The notes: a model not told the origin generated them from the sequence alone. Numbered from the stretch's first letter, positions 45,314-54,477 are shown. The stretch: DNA of 64,000 nt from Mojavia pulchra JT2-VF2 (GCA_019359325.1 JAHHHN010000004.1:124001-188000); one strand, 5' to 3'. Made by a program: numbers and translations.

Positions 45314-45973
45314 TTAAATACTTGCGACAATAATAAATTGCACACCAAATAAACCAGGTGCAAACTTTGATACTAATCTATCTAAAATTGATGCTATGGA
45401 TTTTACAAACCTTCTAACTCCAGGCATAGGTAGGTAACCATCTGCCTTACAAAATAGGACTTTAAAGCCGGATGAGCTAACTAGCTCAACAGATGTATTC
45501 CAGTCAAAAAATCTAAAATGAGTTCGATCCATTACACCCCCATCTGTATATTTAAAGTTTCCTTTGAGAAATTCTAAGCGTTGCTTCCAATGTAAAGTAT
45601 TAGGTAGAGCAATGATCAAGACACCATTGGTTGCCAAATTTCTCCGAAGTTTAATCAATAAATCTTCGGGGTGATATAAATGTTCTAAAATATGGCTACA
45701 AATAATGCAATCAAATTGACCTAATTCTTGAGTATCAAAATAATTGAGGTCTTTGATCAGTACTCTATCCAAAAAAGCTGAAGCTGCATTTGCTTCTGAC
45801 TCTGAGTAAGTAACCCCAACTACTTCGCAGTTAATTCTTGACTTGATTTCTCTTCCTAAATTTCCTGAACCACAACCAATATCGAGTATACATTTAGCAG
45901 TTTTAGGAATATGTAATATAACTGAATCGTTAACTGCTTCATACATGGCATTTAATAAGTGCTGCATACACAT
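45314..45973 (-). CDS. Class I SAM-dependent methyltransferase
   Basis: 219 residues: motif I I-L-D-I-G-C-G-S-G-N-L-G-R, V-G-V-T-Y-S-E-S-E, C-S-H-I-L-E-H-L-Y-H-P-E and A-L-P-N-T-L-H-W. The arrangement H-x-L-E-H-L is that of Methyltransf_23 proteins in polysaccharide loci. Nine bases separate it from the GT2 gene downstream. Exact target unknown. Confidence 0.88.
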   Translation of the reverse strand: MCMQHLLNAMYEAVNDSVILHIPKTAKCILDIGCGSGNLGREIKSRINCEVVGVTYSESEANAASAFLDRVLIKDLNYFDTQELGQFDCIICSHILEHLYHPEDLLIKLRRNLATNGVLIIALPNTLHWKQRLEFLKGNFKYTDGGVMDRTHFRFFDWNTSVELVSSSGFKVLFCKADGYLPMPGVRRFVKSIASILDRLVSKFAPGLFGVQFIIVASI

Positions 45974-46084
45974 TAATAAAAATATACTTTAACTTACACA
46001 ACTCACAATCGTTCAATTCTGCTTATTTGGATTTATTGACCAGTGTTTCACATAGGTGATTAAACATTTATAATGTATATTTGG

Positions 46085-47179
46085 TTAAAATTTTAAGTTC
46101 GCCAATATTGTGTTGGCATAATTTTCAGCTATTTTATCCCAGCTACATATACGATAATAATCATCCATAGTTGTAGCACTACTTAAAATATCAGGCATAA
46201 ATTGCAGCGGTGGTGGGAACGGCTTCAGGGTCTCAAAAAAAGGTTGTAAATCCGGCACTCCACCAGCTATCGTTGCAAAAACTGGCATTCCAGACTCTAG
46301 CATTTCATTCAAGATAAGCCCCCAACCCTCAACTTTACTAGTAAATAAACCAACATCATGGCTAGCAAGTAAACTGTAAAGTTGGCTCCTATTAAACGAG
46401 GATAAAATTTTTATCCTTCCCGAATGAATTAATGCAGGTGGAAAATATTTTTCTACATTAGTATTACATCCAGCAATTGTAAAACTGTCCTTTGGATGTG
46501 AAGCTGCTCGTTTAACAATAAAATTACTCAATTCGGTAGTACCTTTATGAGCAGCCCAGCGACCAATCCACAAAAACTTAATACTGTTGCTATGATACTT
46601 ATTCCTATTTATACAGATACTATTAAGAGTTAGTTGGTCGGTTTTTGAGAGCGCATTAAAATAAAAAATTAATTTATCTCTCCACCAGGGGAACCATTTC
46701 TTCATCCACTTAATTTCTAAGCTTCCGAGGCAAAGAATATATTTTGCTCTTTGCCAACCTTGTATTAATAAAAAAACTAGCGCTATCAAAAATAAATAAT
46801 TTAATGGCAACAGAACAATTTCTTTTAAGCTTAACGGATTGCTTAAGTTACATACTGTGTATAAAATCTGAGGCTGAATACTACGAGCCACTACTAAAGC
46901 TGATTGACCAACCCGTTTAGTGATTAGTTCAGCACTAGTATCAATTACATCGAATGGTTCTTGAGCTTCAATAAATGCATCTAGCTTTGATCGCATTAAT
47001 TGAATACTTTGGAAACCTTGCCACCATCTTGTCAAATTAGGCATAGGGTAAGGAGACCAAAGAGTAACATCATGTCCCTGCGCCCGTAATGCTTCTGCTA
47101 AATTAATTGCCATTTGTCCAGCACCAAATTCAGGAGACAGTGGAGCAGCCGTAGCTATAAGTATACGAATTGACCGCAA
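46085..47179 (-). CDS. Glycosyltransferase family 4
   Basis: 364 residues, GT-B fold. I-A-T-A-A-P-L-S-P-E-F-G-A-G-Q-M is the N-terminal loop. Between the domains is a strongly hydrophobic stretch (L-N-Y-L-F-L-I-A-L-V-F-L-L-I-Q-G-W) that probably attaches it to the membrane. Donor side: F-L-W-I-G-R-W-A-A-H-K-G and V-E-G-W-G-L-I-L-N-E-M-L-E-S-G. The start is TTG (47179), with no earlier ATG in frame. A 111-bp gap precedes the next gene. Confidence 0.88.
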   Translation of the reverse strand: MRSIRILIATAAPLSPEFGAGQMAINLAEALRAQGHDVTLWSPYPMPNLTRWWQGFQSIQLMRSKLDAFIEAQEPFDVIDTSAELITKRVGQSALVVARSIQPQILYTVCNLSNPLSLKEIVLLPLNYLFLIALVFLLIQGWQRAKYILCLGSLEIKWMKKWFPWWRDKLIFYFNALSKTDQLTLNSICINRNKYHSNSIKFLWIGRWAAHKGTTELSNFIVKRAASHPKDSFTIAGCNTNVEKYFPPALIHSGRIKILSSFNRSQLYSLLASHDVGLFTSKVEGWGLILNEMLESGMPVFATIAGGVPDLQPFFETLKPFPPPLQFMPDILSSATTMDDYYRICSWDKIAENYANTILANLKF

Positions 47180-47212
47180 TGGTAACTCCTTATATTAAGA
47201 ATTAGTACTGTC

Positions 47213-48304
47213 TTACTTAGCACCTTTATAAATATCTAAGTGTCTTTGGACTACAGTTGACCAACTTAGAGGTTTTATCCACTCACGACAAAAGAGTTGA
47301 TATTGTGTGTATTCTGAGGGAGACATATCAATAATTGTCTTGATAGCAGTAGCGATCGCCTCACCGGAATTTTGCTTGACTACAAACCCAGTCTTCCCGT
47401 TATCTACAAACTCATGCATTGCACCAGCATCTGTACAGATTACAGGAGTTCCGCAGGCTTGAGATTCTAATAAAGTAAAACCCATTAACTCTGGAACTGG
47501 AGTGTAGTCTCCATAGCAGCTAGTGTGAACTGAAGGTAAAACCGTTACCATCGCTGTGCGATATTCATGCAGCAATTGCTGATCATCAGCATCATGAACA
47601 AATTCTACATTTAGTCCATCTGCTTGCTGTTTCAGGTCTTGGTAGAATTTTTCACTGTAGACTCTACCAACAATTTTTAGTTTGTAGTCTGTACGATTGA
47701 GGAGACGAAAGGCATCTATTAAATAGTTAATGCCCTTATGAGGTAAGATTCGTCCTACGTACAAAATATTTTTTTCTTTTTTTAAAGCTGCATCAGGGCA
47801 AAATTTATCTGTATCAATACCTCCTTTGATTAAAATAGATTTCTTTTGCAGTTCAACAGGAATAAAATCTAAACCAAAGCGAGAATAGGCGATCGCATTT
47901 TTATAACCTCTAAACACTGGTAGTTTCTGGTTCAATACTAAGCTTCCTCCACCACCATAGTCAGTAACAAAAACTCGTTTACCAAGTAAACTTGCTAGAA
48001 GGCAGCCCAGGTCAGAAACTAGAGTATGAATGTGATGTATATGTACTATGTCAGCGCTGATAATCGAACTTAGATATTGAAAACTTAATGGATTTATCTT
48101 GTTTCCATGAATTAAATGTTGAACTGGATATGTCTCGATTTTGAGAGCGTCTTGATGATAATTCCTCCGCGCTGAAGAAAAACTTACAAGAGTAGTATCT
48201 ACAAAATTTGCCATCCAAGCAGCTAATTCTGTGGGATATCGCTCTCCACCACCAATAATTGATGATTCATCAAAATAGGTAGGAGTAATATGAACAATTT
48301 TCAT
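47213..48304 (-). CDS. Glycosyltransferase family 4
   Basis: 363 residues, GT-B fold. G-G-G-E-R-Y-P-T-E-L is the glycine-rich N-terminal loop; H-I-H-H-I-H marks the acceptor site; donor side I-L-Y-V-G-R-I-L-P-H-K-G and F-T-L-L-E-S-Q-A-C-G-T-P-V (the first Glu of E-x7-E lies in P-V-P-E-L-M-G). Related in layout to the GT4 at 33107. Soluble. Confidence 0.92.
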   Translation of the reverse strand: MKIVHITPTYFDESSIIGGGERYPTELAAWMANFVDTTLVSFSSARRNYHQDALKIETYPVQHLIHGNKINPLSFQYLSSIISADIVHIHHIHTLVSDLGCLLASLLGKRVFVTDYGGGGSLVLNQKLPVFRGYKNAIAYSRFGLDFIPVELQKKSILIKGGIDTDKFCPDAALKKEKNILYVGRILPHKGINYLIDAFRLLNRTDYKLKIVGRVYSEKFYQDLKQQADGLNVEFVHDADDQQLLHEYRTAMVTVLPSVHTSCYGDYTPVPELMGFTLLESQACGTPVICTDAGAMHEFVDNGKTGFVVKQNSGEAIATAIKTIIDMSPSEYTQYQLFCREWIKPLSWSTVVQRHLDIYKGAK

Positions 48305-48326
48305 AATTAAATGCTCAAGAATAGCT

Positions 48327-48890
48327 TTATTTAATAGCCTCTAACTCAAAAAAAAGATACCAAGCTGGAAACATCCAAGCCCATCTTTGCTCATAAGTTT
48401 TAGGAAATTTGTTAGCTAATCTACTTAAAATAGAACGGTTAAACCTACCACCTTGAAATTGTAGATGACGATATCTAATTCGGTATCTAGCTTTTGAGTA
48501 ATATGACAAATTATGGCTATTAGAGAAATAATCAAAAGAGAAATAACTTAAATGCCATTTATGAGTTGGGTCTATGTATGAGTTAGCACAAGAAAAATGA
48601 GGTGTAGTTATCTTAAGTACTCCATCCGGCTTGAGAATGCGATGGAATTCCTCTAAAGCATTCGGAATACTTCCTAGATGTTCTATAACATCCAAACATT
48701 CAATTTCAGAAAAGGTTGAATCATTAAACGGATAAGGAGTTTTTTCTAAATTCCAAACTACATCAGGATTTACTGCTGAGGATATATCTAATCTAACTAA
48801 ATCGTTTTGTGGTGGTTTGAGACCGCAACCAACGGATAATACAGTCATGGCTCTATCTGTTACTACTGAAGTTATATAATCAATTGACAT
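48327..48890 (-). CDS. Class I SAM-dependent methyltransferase
   Basis: 187 residues, smaller than usual. Motif I is V-L-S-V-G-C-G-L-K-P-P (glycine-poor variant), then V-R-L-D-I-S and C-L-D-V-I-E-H-L-G-S-I-P and L-K-P-D-G-V-L-K-I-T-T-P-H-F. The H-F-S-C-A-N-S-Y-I-D-P-T-H-K-W-H continuation is common in small methyltransferases of cyanobacterial glycan loci. First methyltransferase after the flippase. Confidence 0.85.
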   Translation of the reverse strand: MSIDYITSVVTDRAMTVLSVGCGLKPPQNDLVRLDISSAVNPDVVWNLEKTPYPFNDSTFSEIECLDVIEHLGSIPNALEEFHRILKPDGVLKITTPHFSCANSYIDPTHKWHLSYFSFDYFSNSHNLSYYSKARYRIRYRHLQFQGGRFNRSILSRLANKFPKTYEQRWAWMFPAWYLFFELEAIK

Positions 48891-48959
48891 TTAAAAAATC
48901 AAAAAAATTGTTTTATAAGAGCTTTTTCTACGAAAATAAATTTTGATATCTCTGCTATT

Positions 48960-50231
48960 TTAAATGCCATTGTAACTTTTTAAACCTCTATATGTAAGCA
49001 TTGCATTGACTAAAAATGGAGAAAGATTTGATAACAAACTCAACCAAATAACTCCTTGAATTGTTGAGATATTTAAAATCATTAGCAAAATAGCTTGCAA
49101 AACTAATCTCATTGGTATTTCAATCCAAATAAACTCAATCCAAGCTTTGGAAAAATTTAGAGAAGACATGATACCGACAAAAGAATTTACTACTGTTAAA
49201 ATAACCATCAGTACTAATTCATTTTTAAGGTGCTGATACTTTCCTCCAAGAATCCAAAGTATTTCACTAGGAAAAATTACTGATAAAAAAATTAATAGTA
49301 AACTAAATCCAAAAAATATGCTTAATATTTGTAAATAACGTTTAGTTAACAGTTTGGCTGACTGACAACGAGAAAAACTCGGTAAAATAATTGCAGTCAT
49401 CACCGAATTAATTAGTGTAAAAATAATACTTATTCGTCCTAAAGCACCTATTTCCGCTATGCTTTTTGTATTACCAAATATGGTAATAATAAAAATACTT
49501 AGTTGCCCTTGAAAACAAAAGAAAATAGTAGAAGGTAGTGTATTTTTAATAGTTTTTAGTATAAAACTTTTATCTTCATTATTGAAAGGCGAGTGCATAT
49601 CAATGTTTTCGCTAACCCAACCCCCTAAAACAAAACGCTGTAATCCTGATACGAGAGATGTAGATGCAATTGCTACTCCGGCATTCCAAAAAGTTAAGTA
49701 ACCTAAGCCGAGAAATACGATCCTAAAAAATGCAGAAAACAAATCTAATTTCTGCATTTTATTAATTTGAGAATGTAAGCGAGGCACTACTATTAAAACA
49801 TCAGATGTTAGCTGAAAATTTAATCCGGCTAAAACTACAATAGATATTAAAATTGCATAAATTTTTGAAGCACCATTGTGAATTAGCATCCAAATTAAAA
49901 TAGGCGTAACTATAGTAACTGAAATAGCTGCTAAAGAGTATCGCAACCGCATTGCAGTATTTATTAACTGACCAAAACGGTAGCGATCTTGCCAAACCTT
50001 TCCTCCAATTGCAGATAGACTTGTACCAATGCCTATATCAGCCAGCAAATTCATTGTTGCCTGCATTGTATTAGCAATAGTGAAATAGGCATATTGTTGC
50101 TGATCTAGTGTCCGAACTAACAAAATTCCGCTTACTAGCCCCAAAGCTTGAACTACAATTTGAATAGAAACAAATTTGCTTAGTATCTTCAACCAATGGA
50201 CAAAATTAGACGGTAAAAAAGATAAGTACAT
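48960..50231 (-). CDS. Wzx-like polysaccharide flippase
   Basis: 423 residues with about 12 membrane helices of the MATE-like/RfbX (MVF) superfamily. The N-terminal K-F-V-S-I-Q-I-V-V-Q-A-L-G-L-V-S-G-I-L and L-A-D-I-G-I-G-T-S-L-S are typical. It translocates undecaprenyl-linked repeat units to the outer leaflet. It is the first gene of the long operon; the 158-bp upstream gap faces a plus-strand Uma2 gene, so the operon promoter should be there. Strongly AT-rich. Confidence 0.9.
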   Translation of the reverse strand: MYLSFLPSNFVHWLKILSKFVSIQIVVQALGLVSGILLVRTLDQQQYAYFTIANTMQATMNLLADIGIGTSLSAIGGKVWQDRYRFGQLINTAMRLRYSLAAISVTIVTPILIWMLIHNGASKIYAILISIVVLAGLNFQLTSDVLIVVPRLHSQINKMQKLDLFSAFFRIVFLGLGYLTFWNAGVAIASTSLVSGLQRFVLGGWVSENIDMHSPFNNEDKSFILKTIKNTLPSTIFFCFQGQLSIFIITIFGNTKSIAEIGALGRISIIFTLINSVMTAIILPSFSRCQSAKLLTKRYLQILSIFFGFSLLLIFLSVIFPSEILWILGGKYQHLKNELVLMVILTVVNSFVGIMSSLNFSKAWIEFIWIEIPMRLVLQAILLMILNISTIQGVIWLSLLSNLSPFLVNAMLTYRGLKSYNGI

Positions 50232-50389
50232 TTAGTTGCTGAGTTTAACTAAATTAAGAAATTTCATAACATAGTTTGGTCGTCACATGACCCTGTTGCT
50301 AATGACGGAAAGCATTTAAGATAGTAGATTAGATTTTAAAAATATTTGCAATTGTTAAATTTGTTTTCCTTAATCAATAGGTCGGCAAT

Positions 50390-50974
50390 ATGTTTCAGTC
50401 AATGGCAATGATGCCTGTTGTCCTCAATTTAGAGAATGTAGAACTAACAGATGAGCAATTTTACCGCCTGTGTCACGCAAACCGTGACTTACAGCTTGAG
50501 CGAACCGCTAAGGGAGAATTAGTGATTATGCCACCAGTTAGAGGAAGTAGCGGAAATCAAGAAGCAAGTTTGATCGGTCTATTGTGGTTATGGAACCAGC
50601 AAACAGGATTAGGTAAAGTTTTTAGTTCTTCCACAATTTTTAAACTCCCTGGTGGTGGTGACCGATCTCCTGATGTAGCTTGGATAAAATTAGATCGTTG
50701 GGAAGCACTCACCACAGAAGAACAAGAAAAATTCCCACCCATTTGTCCTGATTTTGTCATTGAATTAAGGTCACGCACAGATACCCTCAAACCCCTGCAA
50801 GAGAAAATGCAAGAATATCTCAACAGTGGTTTGCGTTTAGGTTGGCTAATTAATCATCAAGATGAGCAGGTAGAAATTTACCGTCCTAATCAAGCAGTAG
50901 AAATAGTTGCGTTTCCAGTAAATTTATCTGGTGAAGATGTCCTACCTGGATTTGGATTAAATTTACCTATCTAA
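50390..50974 (+). CDS. Uma2 family endonuclease-like protein
   Basis: 194 residues, complete DUF820/Uma2 unit without a coiled-coil tail. Motifs: E-L-V-I-M-P-P-V-R-G-S, S-P-D-V-A-W-I-K (first acidic), C-P-D-F-V-I-E-L-R-S (second acidic pair) and L-G-W-L-I-N-H-Q-D. The segment from 50658 to about 50865 is almost identical to the truncated copy at 51602-51822, so one is a recent duplicate of the other. It lies on the opposite strand to the glycan genes. Confidence 0.88.
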   Translation: MFQSMAMMPVVLNLENVELTDEQFYRLCHANRDLQLERTAKGELVIMPPVRGSSGNQEASLIGLLWLWNQQTGLGKVFSSSTIFKLPGGGDRSPDVAWIKLDRWEALTTEEQEKFPPICPDFVIELRSRTDTLKPLQEKMQEYLNSGLRLGWLINHQDEQVEIYRPNQAVEIVAFPVNLSGEDVLPGFGLNLPI

Positions 50975-50998
50975 TACTAAAGCGCGATCGCATCGTGT

Positions 50999-51164
50999 AA
51001 GAGGTTGTTTGAAAAGTGGTTGGCTGTGATTTTAGACACTCGTTGATCCCCCCTAGCCCCCCTTAAAAAGGGGGGAATTAGAATCAAAGTCCCCCTTGAA
51101 AAGGGGGATTTAGGGGGGTCAAAAACGTTTTGCTACCAACAAGAGGACTTTTAAAACATCCTCT
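50999..51164. mobile_element. Nested MITE-like element
   Basis: Outer imperfect inverted repeats GAGGTTGTTTGAAAAGT (51001-51017) and ACTTTTAAAACATCCTC (51147-51163) match at 15 of 17 bases. Inside (51045-51120) is a second palindromic block of CCCCCCTA...CCCCCC and GGGGGG...TAGGGGGG runs. The outer end occurs again as an isolated copy at 55454-55473. Confidence 0.7.
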
Positions 51165-51274
51165 AAGGCTTTCTACAAAAATGTCAACTAAAGTATTTGA
51201 ATCTGTCACAATGATATTGTGTTTTGTTTAAATTGACTACCAAATTAATGTATGGGTGTCTAAAAGAAAATTCA

Positions 51275-51511
51275 TCACTCACCCATCCAAAATTCATCTG
51301 GTAAAGGCTCATTAAAATCGTCACTAATACAACCCATACCTTCATGCAATCCAGCAACGCGCCGCTTTTTTCGGTTCTGACTAAGTTGGGATTGGGCGTT
51401 TTTCTGGGCTAGAAATTCCACAAAATTTACCACCATCTGTTGTTGTTCTGGTGGTAGAGTTTGAAGTTGGGCAATTAATGTCTCAGTTATATTTAGTGTT
51501 TGGGAAGTCAT
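51275..51511 (-). CDS. DUF2281-like antitoxin-type small protein
   Basis: 78 residues. The N-terminal L-Q-T-L-P-P-E-Q-Q-Q-M-V-V-N-F-V-E-F-L-A-type helix matches DUF2281, and the C-terminal part (L-P-D-E-F-W-M-G-E) resembles the toxin-contacting tail of such proteins. DUF2281 members usually precede PIN or RelE-type toxins; no toxin gene follows here, since the next minus-strand neighbour is the flippase after the Uma2 gene. Probably an orphan antitoxin. Confidence 0.65.
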   Translation of the reverse strand: MTSQTLNITETLIAQLQTLPPEQQQMVVNFVEFLAQKNAQSQLSQNRKKRRVAGLHEGMGCISDDFNEPLPDEFWMGE

Positions 51512-51601
51512 CGCAACTGTCCAGATTAGCTCCTCCTGTATTCTAGAGCAATTCCAAAAAGCCTAAATGGAGTTTTTTATTCACGGAATGGGGAATAGGG
51601 A

Positions 51602-51822
51602 ATGAGCGATCGCTCTCCTGATGTAGCTTGGATAAAATTAGACCGTTGGGAAGCACTCACCACAGAAGAACAAGAAAAATTCCCTCCTATTTGTCCTGAT
51701 TTTGTCATCGAATTAATGTCACGCACAGATGCGCTCAAACCCTTGCAAGAAAAAATGCAGGAATATCTCAACAGTGGTTTGCGTTTAGGTTGGCTAATTA
51801 ATCCTCAAGATGAGCAGGTAGC
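51602..51822 (+). pseudogene. Truncated duplicate of the Uma2 gene
   Basis: Matches codons from the middle of the Uma2 gene at 50390-50974 (S-P-D-V-A-W-I-K through N-P-Q-D-E-Q-V) with few changes. It starts without the first 88 codons and ends abruptly at about 51822, where the reverse complement of the neighbouring Uma2 gene's last codons begins. The 123-codon open frame that runs on past this point is therefore an accidental fusion. Confidence 0.8.
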
Positions 51823-52644
51823 TCAAATCTCTTCTGGATTAATGCCCATTGCTCTTAACCGTTCCGCTAAACGTTCTGCACGTTGGCGTTCCTGTTCTGC
51901 TCGTTCCTCTAAAGTAGGAATCCAATTACCTAAAACATCATACCAACGTAGCCATAACCCCTCTGTTTGCTGATAGCTTCCTTGCCAAACCCCTAACCCT
52001 AATTCCAACTCCTCAAACCAAAATCTTTGATCGGGAACTTCCACAGCCTGATATTGTGTTGCTACTAATTGAAAAACTCGCAACTGATTTTGATAGCGGT
52101 CAAACACAATATAGTAAGGGATTCGCAAATTTTGCTCGTACACTTGCCATTTTGTCGGTGGCTTGTTTGCATCCCTTAAAGTTTGCCCCAAATCTTCTGC
52201 TTCTGTACCCGGCGACAAAAGTTCAACCACTAAAAATGGAGCCATTCCCTCCTGCCAAACAACATAGCTCAGGCGCATTTCCTGTTGCTGTTGAGCGCGA
52301 GATACACCCAAAACCAAAAACCAATCTGGTCGCTTATGCCACAGCCGATGGCGAGCATCGTAATAGAGGTTTAAATCTGTGCCAATGAACATCTCCCCAG
52401 TTGGGTAGTTTAGGGGTTGGCAGGTTTCTCGTAATAATTGGGGTTGGAAGTCGTGGAATTCGTCGGGCAAACCAGGCTCCTCTGGATCTTCACTAGGAAG
52501 ATCATACATGGTGGGCATAGTTTCCCAAGGTGGACGGGGATGCATCTCCTCTGGTACATCCAGATCCTCCAAGTCTTCGCTAGGAAGATCGTACATAGTA
52601 GGCAGGACTTCGCTAGGCGGACGGGGCGGATCAGTCTGGTACAT
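51823..52644 (-). CDS. Uma2 family endonuclease-like protein
   Basis: 273 residues. The N-terminal part carries two near-identical 30-residue blocks (R-P-P-[S/W]-E-x-x-P-T-M-Y-D-L-P-S-E-D). The DUF820 core has R-P-D-W-F-L-V-L-G-V, P-F-L-V-V-E-L-L-S-P-G-T-E and W-Q-V-Y-E-Q-N. The C-terminal coiled coil ends in the same R-A-M-G-I-N-P-E-E-I as the protein at 29153. It lies 34 bp downstream of the ABC permease gene, exactly where the ATPase partner would be expected. Confidence 0.88.
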   Translation of the reverse strand: MYQTDPPRPPSEVLPTMYDLPSEDLEDLDVPEEMHPRPPWETMPTMYDLPSEDPEEPGLPDEFHDFQPQLLRETCQPLNYPTGEMFIGTDLNLYYDARHRLWHKRPDWFLVLGVSRAQQQQEMRLSYVVWQEGMAPFLVVELLSPGTEAEDLGQTLRDANKPPTKWQVYEQNLRIPYYIVFDRYQNQLRVFQLVATQYQAVEVPDQRFWFEELELGLGVWQGSYQQTEGLWLRWYDVLGNWIPTLEERAEQERQRAERLAERLRAMGINPEEI

Positions 52645-52678
52645 GGCAGTAATAACGCAGCCTACAAAATTAATATAT

Positions 52679-53515
52679 CTAAATTACATCTGCAAAAGTC
52701 CGTTCCATCTTGCGAAAATGCCAAATCCCAGTCACAAACATTAAAAATACCAGTGCTAAAGACAGAACAAATCCAGGTAAATATAAATTCGACTCACCTC
52801 CCAAAATTGCCCGACGGAAACCATCGATTACCCCTACCATTGGGTTCAACGAGTAGAGGAACCGCCATTTTTCAGGCACAATGGTGCTACTAAATCCTAC
52901 TGGTGAAATGTAAAGACCAAATTGCACAATAAACGGCACAATATAACGAAAATCTTGATACTTCACATTTAACGAAGCCAGCCATAAACCTGCTCCTATT
53001 GAAGCAGCAAAGGCGATCGCAATAAATATAGGCAATATCAAAATTCGCCAATTGGGGACAAAGTTATACCAAGCCATTAACGCCAACAAAATTATGCCAG
53101 AGACTAAAAAGTCTACAAAGCTGACTACTACTGCACTTGTCGGCACTACTAAGCGAGGAAAGTAGACTTTTGAAATTAAATTGGCGTTGCTAATTAAACT
53201 ATTGCTGCACTCTGACAGTGAATTTGCAAAGAACTGCCAGGGCAACATCGCAGAGAAAACTAGAATTGGATAAGGCGCACCTTGGGAAGGTAACTTTGCC
53301 AACTGCCCAAACACAACTGTAAACACTACCATCGTTAAAAATGGTGGAATTAGTGCCCAAGCAATGCCTATGGCTGTTTGCTTGTAGCGCACCAAAATGT
53401 CTCGCCACGCCAGGAAGTAAAATAATTCTCGATAGCGCCACAAATCTTTCCAATACTGCCGTTCTGTACGTCCGGCTTCAATTACTAGATCCGGCTGGGA
53501 AATGCTGTCTTTCAT
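52679..53515 (-). CDS. ABC-2 type polysaccharide export permease (Wzm-like)
   Basis: 278 residues with six membrane helices of the ABC2_membrane (Wzm/TagG) family: R-Y-R-E-L-F-Y-F-L-A-W-R-D-I-L-V-R-Y-K-Q is the classic N-terminal interface helix, and Q-F-G-L-Y-I-S-P-V-G-F lies before helix 5. Such permeases export completed lipid-linked polysaccharides with an ATPase (Wzt). No ATPase gene is found in this window; the slot downstream is filled by a Uma2 gene. It overlaps the GDP-mannose dehydratase gene by 4 bp. Confidence 0.92.
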   Translation of the reverse strand: MKDSISQPDLVIEAGRTERQYWKDLWRYRELFYFLAWRDILVRYKQTAIGIAWALIPPFLTMVVFTVVFGQLAKLPSQGAPYPILVFSAMLPWQFFANSLSECSNSLISNANLISKVYFPRLVVPTSAVVVSFVDFLVSGIILLALMAWYNFVPNWRILILPIFIAIAFAASIGAGLWLASLNVKYQDFRYIVPFIVQFGLYISPVGFSSTIVPEKWRFLYSLNPMVGVIDGFRRAILGGESNLYLPGFVLSLALVFLMFVTGIWHFRKMERTFADVI

Positions 53516-54477
53516 TGTGCTGATTTAGCCAACCTTGCTTTGACCATCATTTGCACCACATCTTTGGTTTTATATTGTGCCTGCCATCCCAGCTGAACCT
53601 TTGCTTTAGCTGGATTACCTCTACCCACTGCCAAATCTGTAGGTCGCAGTAGACTACGATCTGTAACGACATGATCGCGCCAATCTAAATTTACAGATGC
53701 AAAAGCTGCTGCTACAAAATCTTCTAATGAACTGCTTTCTCCTGTAGCAATTACATAATCATCAGGCTGCTGTTGTTGCAGCATTAAATACATCGCCTCA
53801 ACATATTCTGGGGCCCAACCCCAGTCACGCTGAATCTGCATATTTCCTAAATAAAGCTGTTCAGAACTACCTTGAGCGATGCGACAAGCAGCAGCAACAA
53901 TTTTTTGAGTCACAAATCTTTCTGGTCGCAAGGGAGATTCATGATTAAACAAAATTCCCGAACAGGCAAATAAACCGTAAGCTTCACGGTAGTTAGCGAC
54001 TTCCCAAAAAGCAGTGGCTTTAGCAACCGCATAAGGGCTTCTAGGGCGAAATGGCGTTGTTTCTTCGGCTGCGGTTTCGCCAGTATCGCCAAAACACTCA
54101 CTAGAACCAGCATTGTAGAATTTAATCGGCACACCTAAAAAGCGAATAGCTTCTAGTAAATTGAGAGTGCCAGTAGCTATGCTTTCTAAAGTTTCTACTG
54201 GTTGCCCAAAGGATAGGCCTACTGAACTCTGTCCTGCCAAGTTGTAAATTTCATCCGGCTGGATTTTAGTCAATACCTGCAACACGCTGCGAAAGTCAGT
54301 CACAGCCATTGACTCTAGTTTCACTTGGTCTCGGATACCTAAGTGAACCAAATTTTGGAAAGAGGAAATCTGAGCATCCCGCGAAGTACCGCAGACGGTA
54401 TAACCTTGATTGAGAAGCAATTGTGCTAGGTAGGCTCCATCCTGTCCCGATATTCCACAAATAAGTGCTTTCTTCAT
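53512..54477 (-). CDS. gmd: GDP-mannose 4,6-dehydratase
   Basis: About 321 residues of the short-chain dehydrogenase/epimerase superfamily. NADP motif G-I-S-G-Q-D-G-A-Y-L-A; G-T-S-R-D; Y-N-L-A-G-Q-S-S-V; S-S-E-C-F-G (active-site Ser/Thr and Glu); catalytic Y-A-V-A-K; and the GDP-mannose loop F-N-H-E-S-P-L-R-P-E-R-F-V. It converts GDP-mannose to GDP-4-keto-6-deoxymannose, the precursor of GDP-fucose, GDP-rhamnose or perosamine; the next enzyme is not in the window. Shorter than the 350-370 of E. coli GMD. ATG 54477 chosen over a TTG one codon upstream. It overlaps the permease start by 4 bp. Confidence 0.9.
   Translation of the reverse strand: MKKALICGISGQDGAYLAQLLLNQGYTVCGTSRDAQISSFQNLVHLGIRDQVKLESMAVTDFRSVLQVLTKIQPDEIYNLAGQSSVGLSFGQPVETLESIATGTLNLLEAIRFLGVPIKFYNAGSSECFGDTGETAAEETTPFRPRSPYAVAKATAFWEVANYREAYGLFACSGILFNHESPLRPERFVTQKIVAAACRIAQGSSEQLYLGNMQIQRDWGWAPEYVEAMYLMLQQQQPDDYVIATGESSSLEDFVAAAFASVNLDWRDHVVTDRSLLRPTDLAVGRGNPAKAKVQLGWQAQYKTKDVVQMMVKARLAKSAQ

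Noticed and set aside
30193-50231. Heterocyst envelope polysaccharide (HEP) island
   Set aside because: No hepA/hepB/hepC-type genes were seen in the run; the set matches a generic Wzx/Wzy locus instead.
51823-51973. C-terminal part of the plus-strand Uma2-like frame
   Set aside because: It reads the complement of the minus-strand Uma2 gene; only 51602-51822 is a genuine fragment.
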